Part shown: positions 18,169 to 26,885 of the stretch, in pieces | Layout of the letters: each line of letters starts with the position of its first letter | Position numbering within the stretch: position 1 is the first letter of the stretch | NCBI GenBank assembly: GCA_035765775.1 | Contig: DASTWV010000053.1 | Location: 1-64,000 of the forward strand | Direction of reading: 5' to 3' | DNA from: Actinomycetota bacterium | Lineage (GTDB): Bacteria; Actinomycetota; CADDZG01; JAHWKV01; JAOPZY01 | Length of the DNA stretch: 64,000 bases | Translations under genes and position numbers: made by a program | The notes under the pieces: model-generated | Seen by the model: the letters and a program-made list of their open reading frames with translations, nothing else | What the model was told of the DNA's origin: nothing | Databases searched by the model: none

Positions 18169-18667
18169 GCCGGGTGGACCCCTGGCACTCGGTGGTGGAT
18201 GAGCACGCGGTCAGCGAGCCCGCCCGTGCCATCGATCCCCGCTACTCGGCCCTCGTGGTGCTGCTACGCCACAGTGCCCTGCGCTGGGGGGAGGCGGTCG
18301 CCGTGCGGCGGTGCTGGTGCTCGGCACTGGCGGCCTGCACCGACGTCTACGAGGAGGTGGTCGAGTCCTCGGCGGGGCCCGGTTCCGGCTGCTCCGCCAC
18401 CCCGGCCGGGTGATGCTCCGGGACGAGGAGGCCGACGTGCTGGCCGAGCACCTGGCCCGCTACGTGGACGAGCGCCGGGATGCGCTGCCGTTCACCGACT
18501 TCTCCCGCAAGCCTCTGTCCTGGCGCTGGTTCCGGGAGCACGTCTGGGTCCCGGGGCTCAAGGCGAGCGGGCTGCCGGCGGAGCTCACCCCCGGGGATCT
18601 CGGCATTGCCCAGCTGCGGGCGCTGCAGATCGAGGCCTCGGCGGTGCGGGCAGGAAGGGGGGCGGCG
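18165..18667 (+). pseudogene. Relic of a tyrosine recombinase catalytic domain
   Basis: The first frame reads DPRYSALVVLLRHSALRWGEAVAVRR, a recognisable box I region with its catalytic Arg. After a frame change near 18310-18380 the other frame gives DVLAEHLARYVDERRDALPFTD and WFREHVWVPGLKASGLPAELTPGDL, the usual approach to box II. The box II HxxRHT itself is destroyed (GDLGIAQLRALQ) and the Tyr end is missing. The piece runs without a stop into the translocase gene, which makes that gene look longer than it is. It is a second recombinase besides the one at the right end, so an earlier element or an internal duplication has decayed here. Confidence 0.7.
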
Positions 18668-20080
18668 ATGAGCGACCGAGTGCGCCGGGTCGGACCCCGG
18701 ATGATCGAGGCTCCCCCGCCCAACGTCGAGCCGGTGGCGATGCCTGGGGCCGGGATGCTGCGCCGCCTGCTCCGGGTGTTGTGGGCCTACCGGGTGGAGC
18801 TCGCCCTGGTGGCATTGGGCTACGAGCTCGCCCTGGTGCTCATCGCCAACCTGGGCCGCTACTGGGGCGTGGGCGGCGCTGGTGTCCTGGGCGTCGTCAT
18901 GTTCGTCGGGCCGGTGCGCCGGTTCCTGGCGCGGGTCTTGCCCAAGTCTCGGCTGCGCCGGCGGCTGATGCGGGCGGCCCGGCATGTCGGCCTGGCCAAC
19001 CACAACGACCGGGTCCCTTTGCCGGTGGCAGTGAGCCGGGTTCCCCTGGGCGACGTGGTGCGGGTGCGCCTGGCCAAGGGGGGCCACGCCGGCGAGCTGG
19101 AGGACGCCCTCGACGCCCTGGCGGCGGTGCTGGAGGTCCGGGAGGTGAGAGTCGCCCGGGACCCGGACAACGCCCGCTACGCCTCGGTGACCATCGTGCG
19201 CCGGGACCCGCTGGCAGGCACCAAGGCCCTGGTGTGTTCCTGGCTGTCGGCGGTGCGCATGAACCTGTGGAGCTCGTTCCCGTTGGGAGTGGGCGAGCAC
19301 GGGGCGGCGGTGTCGATGTGCGTCGCCTATCGCAACCTGTTGCTCGGGGGGGAGCTGGGTGGGGGCAAGTCCTCCATCCTGCAACTGGTCATCGCCGCAG
19401 CGGCCCTGGATCCCGCCGTGCGCCTCTCGCTGTTCGACGGCAAGCGGGGCGTCGAGCTCGGCGAGTGGCGGCGAGTCGCCGATCACTTCAGCTGCTCCGA
19501 CGTCGACGATGCCATCGAGGTGCTCCGGGAGCTGTGGGCGGACATGGTGGCCCGCTACGAGCTGCTGGTGGCCCGGGGGCGGCGCAAGGTGGAGCCGGGG
19601 GACGCCGAGGTGCCTTTGCGTGTCGTCTGTATCGACGAACTGGCCGAGTACACCGCCGGGGTGGACCGCAAGGCGTCGGCTGAGTCCTCCAGCTTGCTGC
19701 GGGATCTGGTGTCCAAGGGGCGGGCGGCCGGCATCATCGTGGTGGACGCCACCCAGAAGCCGGCTTCCGACATCGTGCCCACCTCCCTGAGGGATCTTTT
19801 CGCCTTCCGGTGGGCGCTGCGCTGCACGACCCCGCAGGCCTCGGACACCATCCACGGGCAGGGCTGGGCGTCGCAGGGGTACTCGGCGGCCGGCATCGAT
19901 GCCGCCTGCCGGGGGGTCGGCTTCCTGCTCGCCGAGGGCGGGCTGCCCGAGCGGCTGAAGGCCTTCTACCTGTCCGACGACGACGTGGCCTCCCTTGCCC
20001 GCCGGGCGGAGGCGCTGCGGGCTCGTGCCCGGCTGGCCGTGGTCCCTCAGGTGGCGGAGGAGGTGGTGGCACATGGCTGA
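18668..20080 (+). CDS. FtsK/TraB-like DNA translocase of the element
   Basis: A 470-residue membrane-anchored ATPase expected to move double-stranded DNA between mycelial or contacting cells. The ATG at 18668 follows AGGAAGGGGGG; the longer open frame upstream is the integrase relic. Two transmembrane helices lie at about residues 40-85, Walker A GGELGGGKS near residue 230 and Walker B VVCIDELAEY near 320. KPASDIVPTSLRD further on is the FtsK-type sensor region. Its stop overlaps the Rep start, so the two genes are coupled. Actinomycete elements use a single TraB-like protein for transfer instead of a type IV system, which agrees with the absence of other transfer genes. Confidence 0.85.
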   Translation: MSDRVRRVGPRMIEAPPPNVEPVAMPGAGMLRRLLRVLWAYRVELALVALGYELALVLIANLGRYWGVGGAGVLGVVMFVGPVRRFLARVLPKSRLRRRLMRAARHVGLANHNDRVPLPVAVSRVPLGDVVRVRLAKGGHAGELEDALDALAAVLEVREVRVARDPDNARYASVTIVRRDPLAGTKALVCSWLSAVRMNLWSSFPLGVGEHGAAVSMCVAYRNLLLGGELGGGKSSILQLVIAAAALDPAVRLSLFDGKRGVELGEWRRVADHFSCSDVDDAIEVLRELWADMVARYELLVARGRRKVEPGDAEVPLRVVCIDELAEYTAGVDRKASAESSSLLRDLVSKGRAAGIIVVDATQKPASDIVPTSLRDLFAFRWALRCTTPQASDTIHGQGWASQGYSAAGIDAACRGVGFLLAEGGLPERLKAFYLSDDDVASLARRAEALRARARLAVVPQVAEEVVAHG

Positions 20081-21578
20081 GGGCTGGGGGCACATCGTGG
20101 CCCGGGACGCCTCGTCGTACGACATCCCCGACTTCGCCGGGCTGGGGGACGCTCCCTTACCGCCGTTGCTCCAGGAGGCCTGGGAGCGCAGCTGCGACCA
20201 CTTCTACGGCTGGGACCGCCAGGTGCGACATGCCCGGTACTGCTGCCGACCGATCCGGATCACCGGCCACGTCGCCGAGGTCGACCGGGGCACGGGCGAG
20301 GTGCGCACCCGGTTCTCCACGCTGAACGAGCCGGACAACACCCTGCTGGTGGCCTGCGGCTCACGGCTCAGGGCCAAGTGCCCGTCGTGCGCCTTCTGGC
20401 ATCAGGGCGACGCCTACCAGGTGGTGGTGACCGGGCTGCGGGGCGGCAAGGGGATGCCGTTGCGTGTCGCCGATCACCCGAAGGTGTTTGCCACCCTTAC
20501 GGCGCCGTCGTTCGGGGCGGTGCACGCTCGCCGGGTGCGAGGGGGCAAGGTGGAGCGCTGCCACCCCCGGGGCACCGAGCGCTGCCCGCACGGGCGGCGG
20601 ATCAGCTGCACCGCCCGCCACCGGGAGGGCGATCCCGAGCTGGGCACGCCGCTGTGCCCGGAGTGCATCGACACCGAGGCCCAGGTGGTCTGGAACGCGA
20701 TGGCGCCGAAGCTCTGGCACCGGTTCTGGACCTACCTGCCCCGGGAGCTCGCCAAGCTCCTGGGCGTCACCCAGAAGCAGCTGCGCTCGGTGGTGGTACT
20801 CCGGATGGCGAAGGTGGCCGAGTTCCAGCGCCGGGGGGTGGTGCACTTCCACGCCGTCATCCGCATCGATGGGTCGGCACCGATGGGGAGCACGGAGGTC
20901 GCTCCGCCGCCGGCGGCGGTCAGTCTCGAGCTCCTCGACCGGGCGATCGAGGCAGCGAGGGCTTCGGCGTTCGTTGAGGTCCCCGAGCTCGCCCGGCTGG
21001 GCAAGCAGACCCGGCTGCAGTTCGGGCCCGAGCTCGACTGCCGGGTGATCCACGGCGATGGCGAGATCACCGAGGAGAAGGTGGCCTCCTATGTCGCTAA
21101 GTACTTGTCCAAAGGCGCCGAAGAGCTCGGATTGCCCACAGAGGCGCTCGCTGAGGACGACGACATCGACGCCCTGGATACCCCGGAGCACATCCGGGCG
21201 CTGGTGTGGGCGGCGGTGAAGCTCGGTGTGCGTCCCGGGTTCGGGGAGCTCAAGCTCCGGAAGCGGGCGCACCAGCTGGGCTTCGGCGGCCACTTCCTGT
21301 CCAAGAGCTTGCGCTACTCCACCACGTTCAAGGAGCTGGGTGAGGTGCGTCGCCGGCACGCCCGCAGGGAGGAGCTGGGCGAGGAGGCCAACGGCCTCGA
21401 CCAGTGGGGCCGCCCAATCGCCGAGGACCAGGTGGAGATCCTCCGCTCCTGGCAGTACCTCGGCTGGGGCTACCAGAGCCACGGGGAGGCCTGGCTGGCA
21501 GCTGCGGCGGCCGCCCGAGCCCGGGAGGAACGGCAAAACGCACGAGAGGCGATGCGACAGAGGAGGTGGGCGGCATGA
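20073..21578 (+). CDS. RepSA-like rolling-circle replication initiator
   Basis: A 501-residue initiator. The ATG 20073 follows GGCGGAGGAGG. It contains a cysteine-rich middle part (CPSC, CPEC), the HUH-like motif VVHFHAVIRID near residue 255, and the downstream Tyr helix VASYVAKYLSK near residue 335. These are the two catalytic elements of HUH endonucleases, and the overall length and context match RepSA of pSAM2-type elements. The predicted role is nicking a double-strand origin so that the excised circle replicates. The origin is not located. Confidence 0.85.
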   Translation: MAEGWGHIVARDASSYDIPDFAGLGDAPLPPLLQEAWERSCDHFYGWDRQVRHARYCCRPIRITGHVAEVDRGTGEVRTRFSTLNEPDNTLLVACGSRLRAKCPSCAFWHQGDAYQVVVTGLRGGKGMPLRVADHPKVFATLTAPSFGAVHARRVRGGKVERCHPRGTERCPHGRRISCTARHREGDPELGTPLCPECIDTEAQVVWNAMAPKLWHRFWTYLPRELAKLLGVTQKQLRSVVVLRMAKVAEFQRRGVVHFHAVIRIDGSAPMGSTEVAPPPAAVSLELLDRAIEAARASAFVEVPELARLGKQTRLQFGPELDCRVIHGDGEITEEKVASYVAKYLSKGAEELGLPTEALAEDDDIDALDTPEHIRALVWAAVKLGVRPGFGELKLRKRAHQLGFGGHFLSKSLRYSTTFKELGEVRRRHARREELGEEANGLDQWGRPIAEDQVEILRSWQYLGWGYQSHGEAWLAAAAAARAREERQNAREAMRQRRWAA

Positions 21579-21658
21579 GGGCTGACGTCCTGGACGGTGG
21601 GAGCTCGTCGGGTACTGGTGCAGCGAGTGTTGGGGCGCCTTGCGAGGAGGAAGGCAAG

Positions 21659-21901
21659 ATGGACAGGGACATCATGAGACAGCTGGGTGCTCTGCCGCCG
21701 GTGCTGTCGGTGGAGGAGACCTGCAGATTGCTGGGGTTGAGCCGGAGCGCTGGGTACCGGGCCACATCGGCCGGGGAGCTGCCGACGATCAAGGTCGGTC
21801 GGCGGCTGTACGTGCCCACGCCGGCGCTGCTTCGGCTACTGGGCGCCGCTGAGCCTATGAAGCAGGTGGTAGGCGGACGAAGGGGAGGGGGCAGTGGCTA
21901 G
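21659..21901 (+). CDS. Excisionase-type winged helix protein (Xis)
   Basis: An 80-residue protein carrying the MerR-like HTH_17 fold: LSVEETCRLLGLSRSAGY followed by GELPTIKVGRRLYVP. I use ATG 21659, five bases after GAGGAGGAAGG; another in-frame ATG at 21575 overlaps the rep stop. It sits directly before int and overlaps its start by 8 bp, the usual xis-int arrangement. It would bend attachment-site DNA to favour excision. Confidence 0.85.
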   Translation: MDRDIMRQLGALPPVLSVEETCRLLGLSRSAGYRATSAGELPTIKVGRRLYVPTPALLRLLGAAEPMKQVVGGRRGGGSG

Positions 21902-23009
21902 CGTCCAGAAGCTTGCGACTGGCCACTACCAGGTGCGGTATCGCTCACCAGACGGGCGTCAGCACAAGAAGACCTTCAAGCGGCGGGGAGACGCCGAGCG
22001 CTACGCCGCCAGCGTCGAGGTCGACAACCTCAGGGGCGAGTGGGTGGATCCCCGGCTCGGCAGAATGACCTTCGGTGAGTGGGTGGAGAAGTGGCAGGCG
22101 ACGGAGGCGAGGCTGCGGGCGTCGACCCGGGCGCAGCATGCCTCGATCCTCAAGAACCACATCCTGCCGACCTTCGACGACTGGCGGCTGACGGCGATCC
22201 GCTACGAGATGTTGCGGAGTGGGCAGCCGAGCTGGTCGACGAGGAGCTGGCGCCGGCGACAGTCCTGAAGGCCTACCAGATCTTCGCCCAGCTGCTGGAC
22301 GGCGCCGTCACGGCCGGGCGGCTGGCCAAGAACCCATGCGCCGGCGTGCGCAAGCTGCTTGCTGCCCGAGGTGCACGAGGCAGAGATGCGCTTCCTCACC
22401 GAGGACCAGGTGGTGGAGCTCGCCGACGTGATGGACCAGCGCTACCGGGCTTTCGTGCTCCTGGGGGCCTACGGCGGGCTGCGCAGGGGCGAGCTGCTCG
22501 GTCTGCGCCGGCACCGGGTGCTGGCTCTCCGCTCGGCCGTCGAGGTGGCCGAAGTTCTGAGTCTGGTGCACGGTCGGCCCGTGTTCGGTCCGCCCACGAG
22601 CTGGGCCGGTCGGCGGGTGGTTGGCATCCCTCGCCCGGTGATGGATTCCGTCGCCGAGCACATCGCCCGGTATTCGAGTGACCGTTCGGACCTTGTCTTC
22701 CCAGCACCTCAGGGCGGACCGTTCTCACCCAGGAACTTTGTGCGCCGGACCTGGGAACCGGCAGTAGCGAAGGCGGGTCTGGGTGATTTGAGGGTCCACG
22801 ACCTGAGACATACGGCGGTTAGCTTCTGGATCGAGGCGGGGCTCACCGAGTCGGAGATTGCCGCCCGGGCCGGGTGGCGCCAGTTCCTCACCCGCTACCG
22901 CCATATCCTTCACCGCACCGAGGATCGGGCGAACGAGCGCCTGGGGGCTCTCTTCCTTGAGGCGGAGCATCGCCGGCACACCTCGGGCCCGGCCGCAAAC
23001 CAGAGCTGA
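21894..23009 (+). pseudogene. Tyrosine integrase with two frameshifts
   Basis: The GTG start follows GGGGAGGGGGCA. The N-terminal arm-binding and core-binding domains read through ILKNHILPTFDDWRLTAIRYE; a base is then missing near 22209, after which the frame continues as DVAEWAAELVDEELAPATVL. An extra base near 22355 restores the original frame for LPEVHEAEMRFLTEDQ. Box I GLRRGELLGLRR, box II HDLRHTAVSF and the nucleophile region TRYRHILH are present; Trp replaces the third-box His and no Lys is seen in the beta-hairpin (FGPPTSWAGRR). Two compensating shifts could be assembly errors, but the missing Lys argues for decay. The target is the adjacent tRNA-Val. Confidence 0.82.
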
Positions 23010-23169
23010 AGGCGCCCATCCTGGGCAATGGCTGCTCGTCATAACGTGGTGTCGCCGTGCTACCGGCGGAATGTAGATTGGACGTTGTCTCAGGAAATAA
23101 AGGGCCCTTGCCACGTGGTAGACGTACGAACTATGGTTCACGTGTGGGAAGTGGCAGAAGCACTTGGTG

Positions 23170-23709
23170 ATGGAGCGAAAGCCACAGAAGCGCGGACACA
23201 TTTTCGGCGGGCTCATCGCTGTCCTACTCTTCATTGGGCTCTTCTCTGAGTTGTTCCACGGGAAGAGCGCACAGAATCAGCCTCTTCAGCTTGGTGCGGG
23301 ACCTACGCCAGTGGCCTCGGGTTCCCCTTCCCCCACAACGAGTCCTCTCTGCTTAACCGTGCCCCCTGCGGTAGCGAACGAGCTGGTGTCAGACGTTCAA
23401 GCCGGTGCCCCAGGGAACGCCGGCGACCCTTTGGTGGCCAAGACGGTGCACTCCCCTGATCTCGCCGCCGACGGCGATAACATCTGGTTTGTCGATATAC
23501 GGACGGATCGTGGTCTTGTAAGCCTAGCCAATGTTCGAGCACCGCTGGCTGGCGGACCGTGGCGCGATCCCGCCGGCATTTGGGTTGCGATGGATTCAAG
23601 CTCCGCCCAGATGACGGGATTCCCTGTTGGTAATGGACTCACTCAGAATGGCGTCCCCTTCTCTCAAGCAGTCGGGGCTGCAGCGGTCGCCGGATGCTTG
23701 AATCAATGA
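23170..23709 (+). CDS. Membrane-anchored or secreted hypothetical
   Basis: About 179 residues with a basic N-terminus (MERKPQKRG), one hydrophobic segment (HIFGGLIAVLLFIGLFSELF) and a Ser/Pro/Thr-rich linker before a globular domain of about 110 residues. This is the layout of a single-pass protein with an outside domain. No family recognised. It is the last gene of the element before attR. The 237 bp after it hold only the second arm-type repeat (23841-23873). Confidence 0.6.
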   Translation: MERKPQKRGHIFGGLIAVLLFIGLFSELFHGKSAQNQPLQLGAGPTPVASGSPSPTTSPLCLTVPPAVANELVSDVQAGAPGNAGDPLVAKTVHSPDLAADGDNIWFVDIRTDRGLVSLANVRAPLAGGPWRDPAGIWVAMDSSSAQMTGFPVGNGLTQNGVPFSQAVGAAAVAGCLNQ

Positions 23710-23840
23710 ATTGGGGGCCCCGGGCCGAACCCGGCCGTCAGGGCTGCTCCTGATCCGGATCGGCGCCAAGGCGATGGGCCGCCTGGACCTAACCGGCGAT
23801 GGGCGTCAGAATCGTCAGCACTCAGCCGGATCTCAGACCG

Positions 23841-23873
23841 TCCCACCTGGTCTTGCGCCTTTTCTGCGCCCCG
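23841..23873. repeat. Right-end arm-type repeat
   Basis: Near-copy (differing by a few bases and one indel) of 10882-10913, in the same orientation. Shared features are TCCCA-CTGGT, TGCGCC, a T-run and TGCGCCCCG. Candidate integrase arm site. Confidence 0.45.
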
Positions 23874-23946
23874 AGGCCCGAACGCGCCCCGGTCCGAACT
23901 CAGTGGCTATGAACGAAAACCGTTACGTACCAAGGGTTTCAGCGTT

Positions 23947-23990
23947 GTGGGCGCACGAGGATTTGAACCTCGGACCTCTTCCGTGTCAAG
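23947..23990. repeat. attR: 44 bp core within tRNA-Val
   Basis: Identical to 10730-10773. It overlaps the 3' 43 bases of the complete tRNA-Val gene, so the intact tRNA copy is at this end. Confidence 0.93.
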
Positions 23991-24019
23991 GAAGCGCTCT
24001 CCCCCTGAGCTATGCGCCC
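23948..24019 (-). tRNA. tRNA-Val (GAC)
   Basis: The minus strand folds into a standard cloverleaf. Acceptor GGGCGCA pairs with TGCGCCC, the anticodon loop is TTGACAC with GAC at the centre, and the T arm contains GTTCAAATC. CCA is not encoded. The gene is the integration target of the element to its left. Confidence 0.95.
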
Positions 24020-24073
24020 GGGCCCACAACAGCCCGTGGGAGAGGGCGAGTATAAACCGGCGCTGCCCCCGGC

Positions 24074-24533
24074 CTACCCATTGGGGGGGTACTGCCCGGC
24101 CAGACCGGCCACCGACTTGTTGAGGTGCAGGCTGCCCGGCAGCTTGTCGGCGTTGGCGTCCCGGGCGGCCACGGCGGGCAGGTTCCACTTGGTCTCGATC
24201 AATTCAGGATCGAGGTGTGGTCATGGGTCACATGCGACACGTAGTTGGGCTTGACCCAGGGCGACGCGATGACCGCCGGGACGCGGAAGCCGTAGCGGAC
24301 GAAGCCGCCCGGGAGGTCGGGCGGCACCGTGATGGCGGGCGGGATGGCGGCGGGCGGCGGCACATGGTCGTAGTAGCCGCCATGCTCGTCGTAGGTGAGG
24401 CACGAAGAGGGTCCTTGGCCAGGGCGGAGCCGAGCCGGGAGAACGGCCCGGCCACGGCCAACCCGGCGCCGAGCGCCATGCCCTTCAGGACGGTTCGGCG
24501 CGAGATCGAGCGCGAGATGGAAGAGTCGTTCAT
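24074..24533 (-). pseudogene. Tat-exported phosphoesterase, internally deleted
   Basis: The N-terminus has a clear Tat signal: [19 protein letters not shown], then SALAKD. It is joined, after a frame change, to the last hundred residues of a phosphoesterase/phospholipase C-type enzyme ([31 protein letters not shown]). Another shift near 24203 is needed to read [21 protein letters not shown] to the final TAG at 24074-24076. About three quarters of the enzyme is missing. It is a relic, probably trimmed by recombination. Confidence 0.85.
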
Positions 24534-24654
24534 TGCCTTCGTGCTCCTTCTCCCCCCGGGTCTCTCGGGAGAAGCGGGCCAGATCCCCATGCCACGGCAG
24601 GGATCCACCAGGGACAAGGGCGACAAGGCGTAGGCTTTCCCGGGGAGGGATGGG

Positions 24655-25653
24655 TTGGCGGACGAGGATGGGCACGCAGGCGAGGGCGTCAGCCGCTACC
24701 TCGAGAACACCCGCAACCTCCTCGGCCTGCTGCTAGCGGGCTTCATCGGGGCGCTCAACTTCGTCGGGCTGAAGAGCGGCGAGGTCACCACCATCCTGCG
24801 CAACGAGGCGGTGGTGCCCTCGTTCATCGCCGCGCTCCTGCTGTTCGCCCTGATGTTCGCCGTCTCCAGCGTCTTCGTGGCCTCAACCTGGCGGGTGGCC
24901 CGCTCCCTGGCCATCGCCCTCATCGCCTGCCTGGTGGGCCTCGGCAGCCTCACGGTGGTGATCGTCCCGATTCCCGGCACCACCACTGCCGCGCAGGAGT
25001 GGATCAGCACGCTGGTGGGCGGGGGCATCATCGGCGTCGCCGTCGTGGCCGAGGTCGTCCAGCTGGCCCGCCGCCGCCACCAGCAACGCCCGGTGTTCTG
25101 GGTGGCGTCGGCCGCCGGGGAGGCCACGCAGCCTAAGGACGGCGCCCACACGCAGCTGGTGCTCCTGCTGGTGGGGGCGATGCTGGCGGCGGTGGCCACC
25201 TACAGCGCCATCCGCCTGGAGGCCCGCAGCCAGTCGATCGATCCGGTGCCGCAGGGATCCGCCTCGGTGACCGAGACGGCCGGTCAGGGCAGCATCGAGC
25301 TCAGCGTATCGGCGACCCGCCTGCGGGAGCGGAGCTACGTCGCCGTCCGGGTGACCGGCCTTCCGCGCGGCCAGCCGTTGGCCCAGGCGTGCGCCGGGGT
25401 GCACGGCACCGCCGGCCTGCCCTGCCCCGACGACCCATGCCACTACCTCAGCACATGCGACATCCTGGACGGCCTGATCGTGAGCCCGGACGACAGCGGG
25501 GCAGTGAACAAGGACTTCGTGCTGCCGTTCTCGGCGGCCGACTACCAGCACATCCATATCCTGCTCCAGACCTGCGAGGCCCAGGGCAGCTCGTGCAGCT
25601 TCACGGGCCGCTACGACCGCCTGGATATCGCCATCCCGGCGCCTGGGCCGTAA
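24655..25653 (+). CDS. Membrane protein with extracytoplasmic C-terminal domain
   Basis: A 332-residue protein, start TTG. Hydrophobic spans lie at about 24-42, 62-80, 88-108, 118-136 and 166-184, followed by an outside domain of about 140 residues with paired cysteines ([25 protein letters not shown]) that probably form disulfides. No family recognised. A strong hairpin follows the gene. Confidence 0.72.
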   Translation: MADEDGHAGEGVSRYLENTRNLLGLLLAGFIGALNFVGLKSGEVTTILRNEAVVPSFIAALLLFALMFAVSSVFVASTWRVARSLAIALIACLVGLGSLTVVIVPIPGTTTAAQEWISTLVGGGIIGVAVVAEVVQLARRRHQQRPVFWVASAAGEATQPKDGAHTQLVLLLVGAMLAAVATYSAIRLEARSQSIDPVPQGSASVTETAGQGSIELSVSATRLRERSYVAVRVTGLPRGQPLAQACAGVHGTAGLPCPDDPCHYLSTCDILDGLIVSPDDSGAVNKDFVLPFSAADYQHIHILLQTCEAQGSSCSFTGRYDRLDIAIPAPGP

Positions 25654-25692
25654 GCGTTTGGCCGCGCGCCCGGAAGCCGAAGGTATTCGACA

Positions 25693-25739
25693 AAACCTGT
25701 GGAAACTGCCGCCAATATGGCGGCGCATTCCACAAGTTT
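25693..25739. terminator. Bidirectional hairpin between convergent genes
   Basis: A long interrupted stem: AAAC-CTGTGGAA-act-GCCGCCA, loop ATA, then TGGCGGC-gca-TTCCACA-a-GTTT. It lies between the stops of the two convergent neighbours (25653 and 25786), as expected for a shared terminator. Confidence 0.65.
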
Positions 25740-25785
25740 CGGCTCCTTCCTGCGGGAGCTCGGGGACCAGAGGGGCTTGCGCTCT

Positions 25786-26820
25786 TCACGCCCCGATGGA
25801 CGTGCAGGCCGCCGTGGCGTGGATGCCGGGCGCAGTGGCTCCGCCGCACATCCACAACCGACCCTGGTACAGGGCGTAGCCGGTGCCGTGGCGGGGCGTC
25901 AGCATCGGCACCTGGCTCCACGTCCCGCCCATCTGCTCCTGGACCACCGTGGTGAGGCTGGTCTCGCCCGCAGGCTCCCCGCCCGCCACCACCGTGATCC
26001 CGTCGACCATCCCGCCTGCGGCGCCCGAGGTGGCGGTGGGCAGGGACTGGCCGGCGGTCCAGGAACCGGCCGGGTCGAGGCAGTCCACGGCGGCGCTGGT
26101 GGACGGCTCCCGCCCGCCGGCGAGGCACACCTGCCCGTTGTCCGGGAACCCGGCGGCGTGGTTGCGGGGATGAGGCAGGGGCGGCAGGTCGGTCCAGGCG
26201 TTGGTGGCCGGGTCGTAGGCCTCCGCTCCGGCCACCTGGGCCGCGCCGTCGTTGCCGCCCGCGGCGATGAGGCGCCCACGGTCGGCCACCAGCACCAGGG
26301 CCCCCCTCGCCCGCCGGAGCGGGGCAATGGCTTGCCACACCGTGGCACCCGCCGGGAGGGCGAAGACCCTGGCGGTGGCCCCGCCGGCCGTGAACCCCCC
26401 GGCCACGTAGACGGTGGTGCCGAGGGTGGCGGCGGCCGGGTGGTTGACCGCTTCGGGCAGGGCCGGTCCACTTGCCCACGACGAGCCATCGAACACGAAG
26501 ACGTTGGGGGTGCTGGCCCCGCCGGCGTTGTACCCGCCGATGACGTACAGGCGGGCGCCGACCGCGGCGGCGGCGGTCTCCTGCACCGGTTGGGGCAGTG
26601 GGGGCTCGGGCCTTTGGTTGAGGGTCGCACCGAGAGTCGGAGACGGCCCCGGCGCACCGGGACCCGGCACACTGGGTGCCGGAGCGGGCGGGGTTGATGG
26701 CAGAGGCGGCGGTGCCCCCTGCTTCGTCCCCGGGGGCGGACCCGAGCACCCGGCGAGGATCGCCGCCACCAGGACCCCCGTGAACCAGCGTCGCAAGGCA
26801 GGAACTATAGGCGGCAACAA
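25786..26820 (-). CDS. Kelch-repeat lipoprotein
   Basis: A 344-residue secreted lipoprotein. Signal peptide with lipobox LAGC near residue 25, a Pro-rich linker (residues 28-75), then about five Kelch blades, each with the GG doublet followed by a spaced Y/W: LYVIGGYNAGG, VYVAGGFTAGG, LIAAGGND, VCLAGGREPS, WMCGGA. It should form a beta-propeller on the outer face of the membrane, for binding a ligand or carbohydrate. Cysteines near the C-terminus may form a disulfide. It is convergent with the preceding membrane protein and divergent from the sigma factor. Confidence 0.85.
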   Translation of the reverse strand: MLPPIVPALRRWFTGVLVAAILAGCSGPPPGTKQGAPPPLPSTPPAPAPSVPGPGAPGPSPTLGATLNQRPEPPLPQPVQETAAAAVGARLYVIGGYNAGGASTPNVFVFDGSSWASGPALPEAVNHPAAATLGTTVYVAGGFTAGGATARVFALPAGATVWQAIAPLRRARGALVLVADRGRLIAAGGNDGAAQVAGAEAYDPATNAWTDLPPLPHPRNHAAGFPDNGQVCLAGGREPSTSAAVDCLDPAGSWTAGQSLPTATSGAAGGMVDGITVVAGGEPAGETSLTTVVQEQMGGTWSQVPMLTPRHGTGYALYQGRLWMCGGATAPGIHATAACTSIGA

Positions 26821-26885
26821 TGGGGGGCTGTCACATCGGGCCTGCCGGCAGGCGTCGTTGTGTTGACACCGGTGAGGAGGCCACG

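Larger units (their letters stand above)
10730..23990 (+). mobile_element. AICE-type integrative element in tRNA-Val
   Basis: A 13.3 kb island bounded by an exact 44 bp direct repeat. It carries the actinomycete integrative and conjugative element set in the usual order: AICE hypothetical, zinc ribbon, FtsK/TraB-like translocase, RepSA-like initiator, Xis, Int. The integrase reads plus and lies next to the tRNA it targets. Intact tRNA-Val remains at the right end and a 3' half copy at the left end. Int needs two frameshifts to be read, so the island may be fixed. The left part (about 11.0-14.1 kb) looks much poorer in GC than the flanks. Confidence 0.88.
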
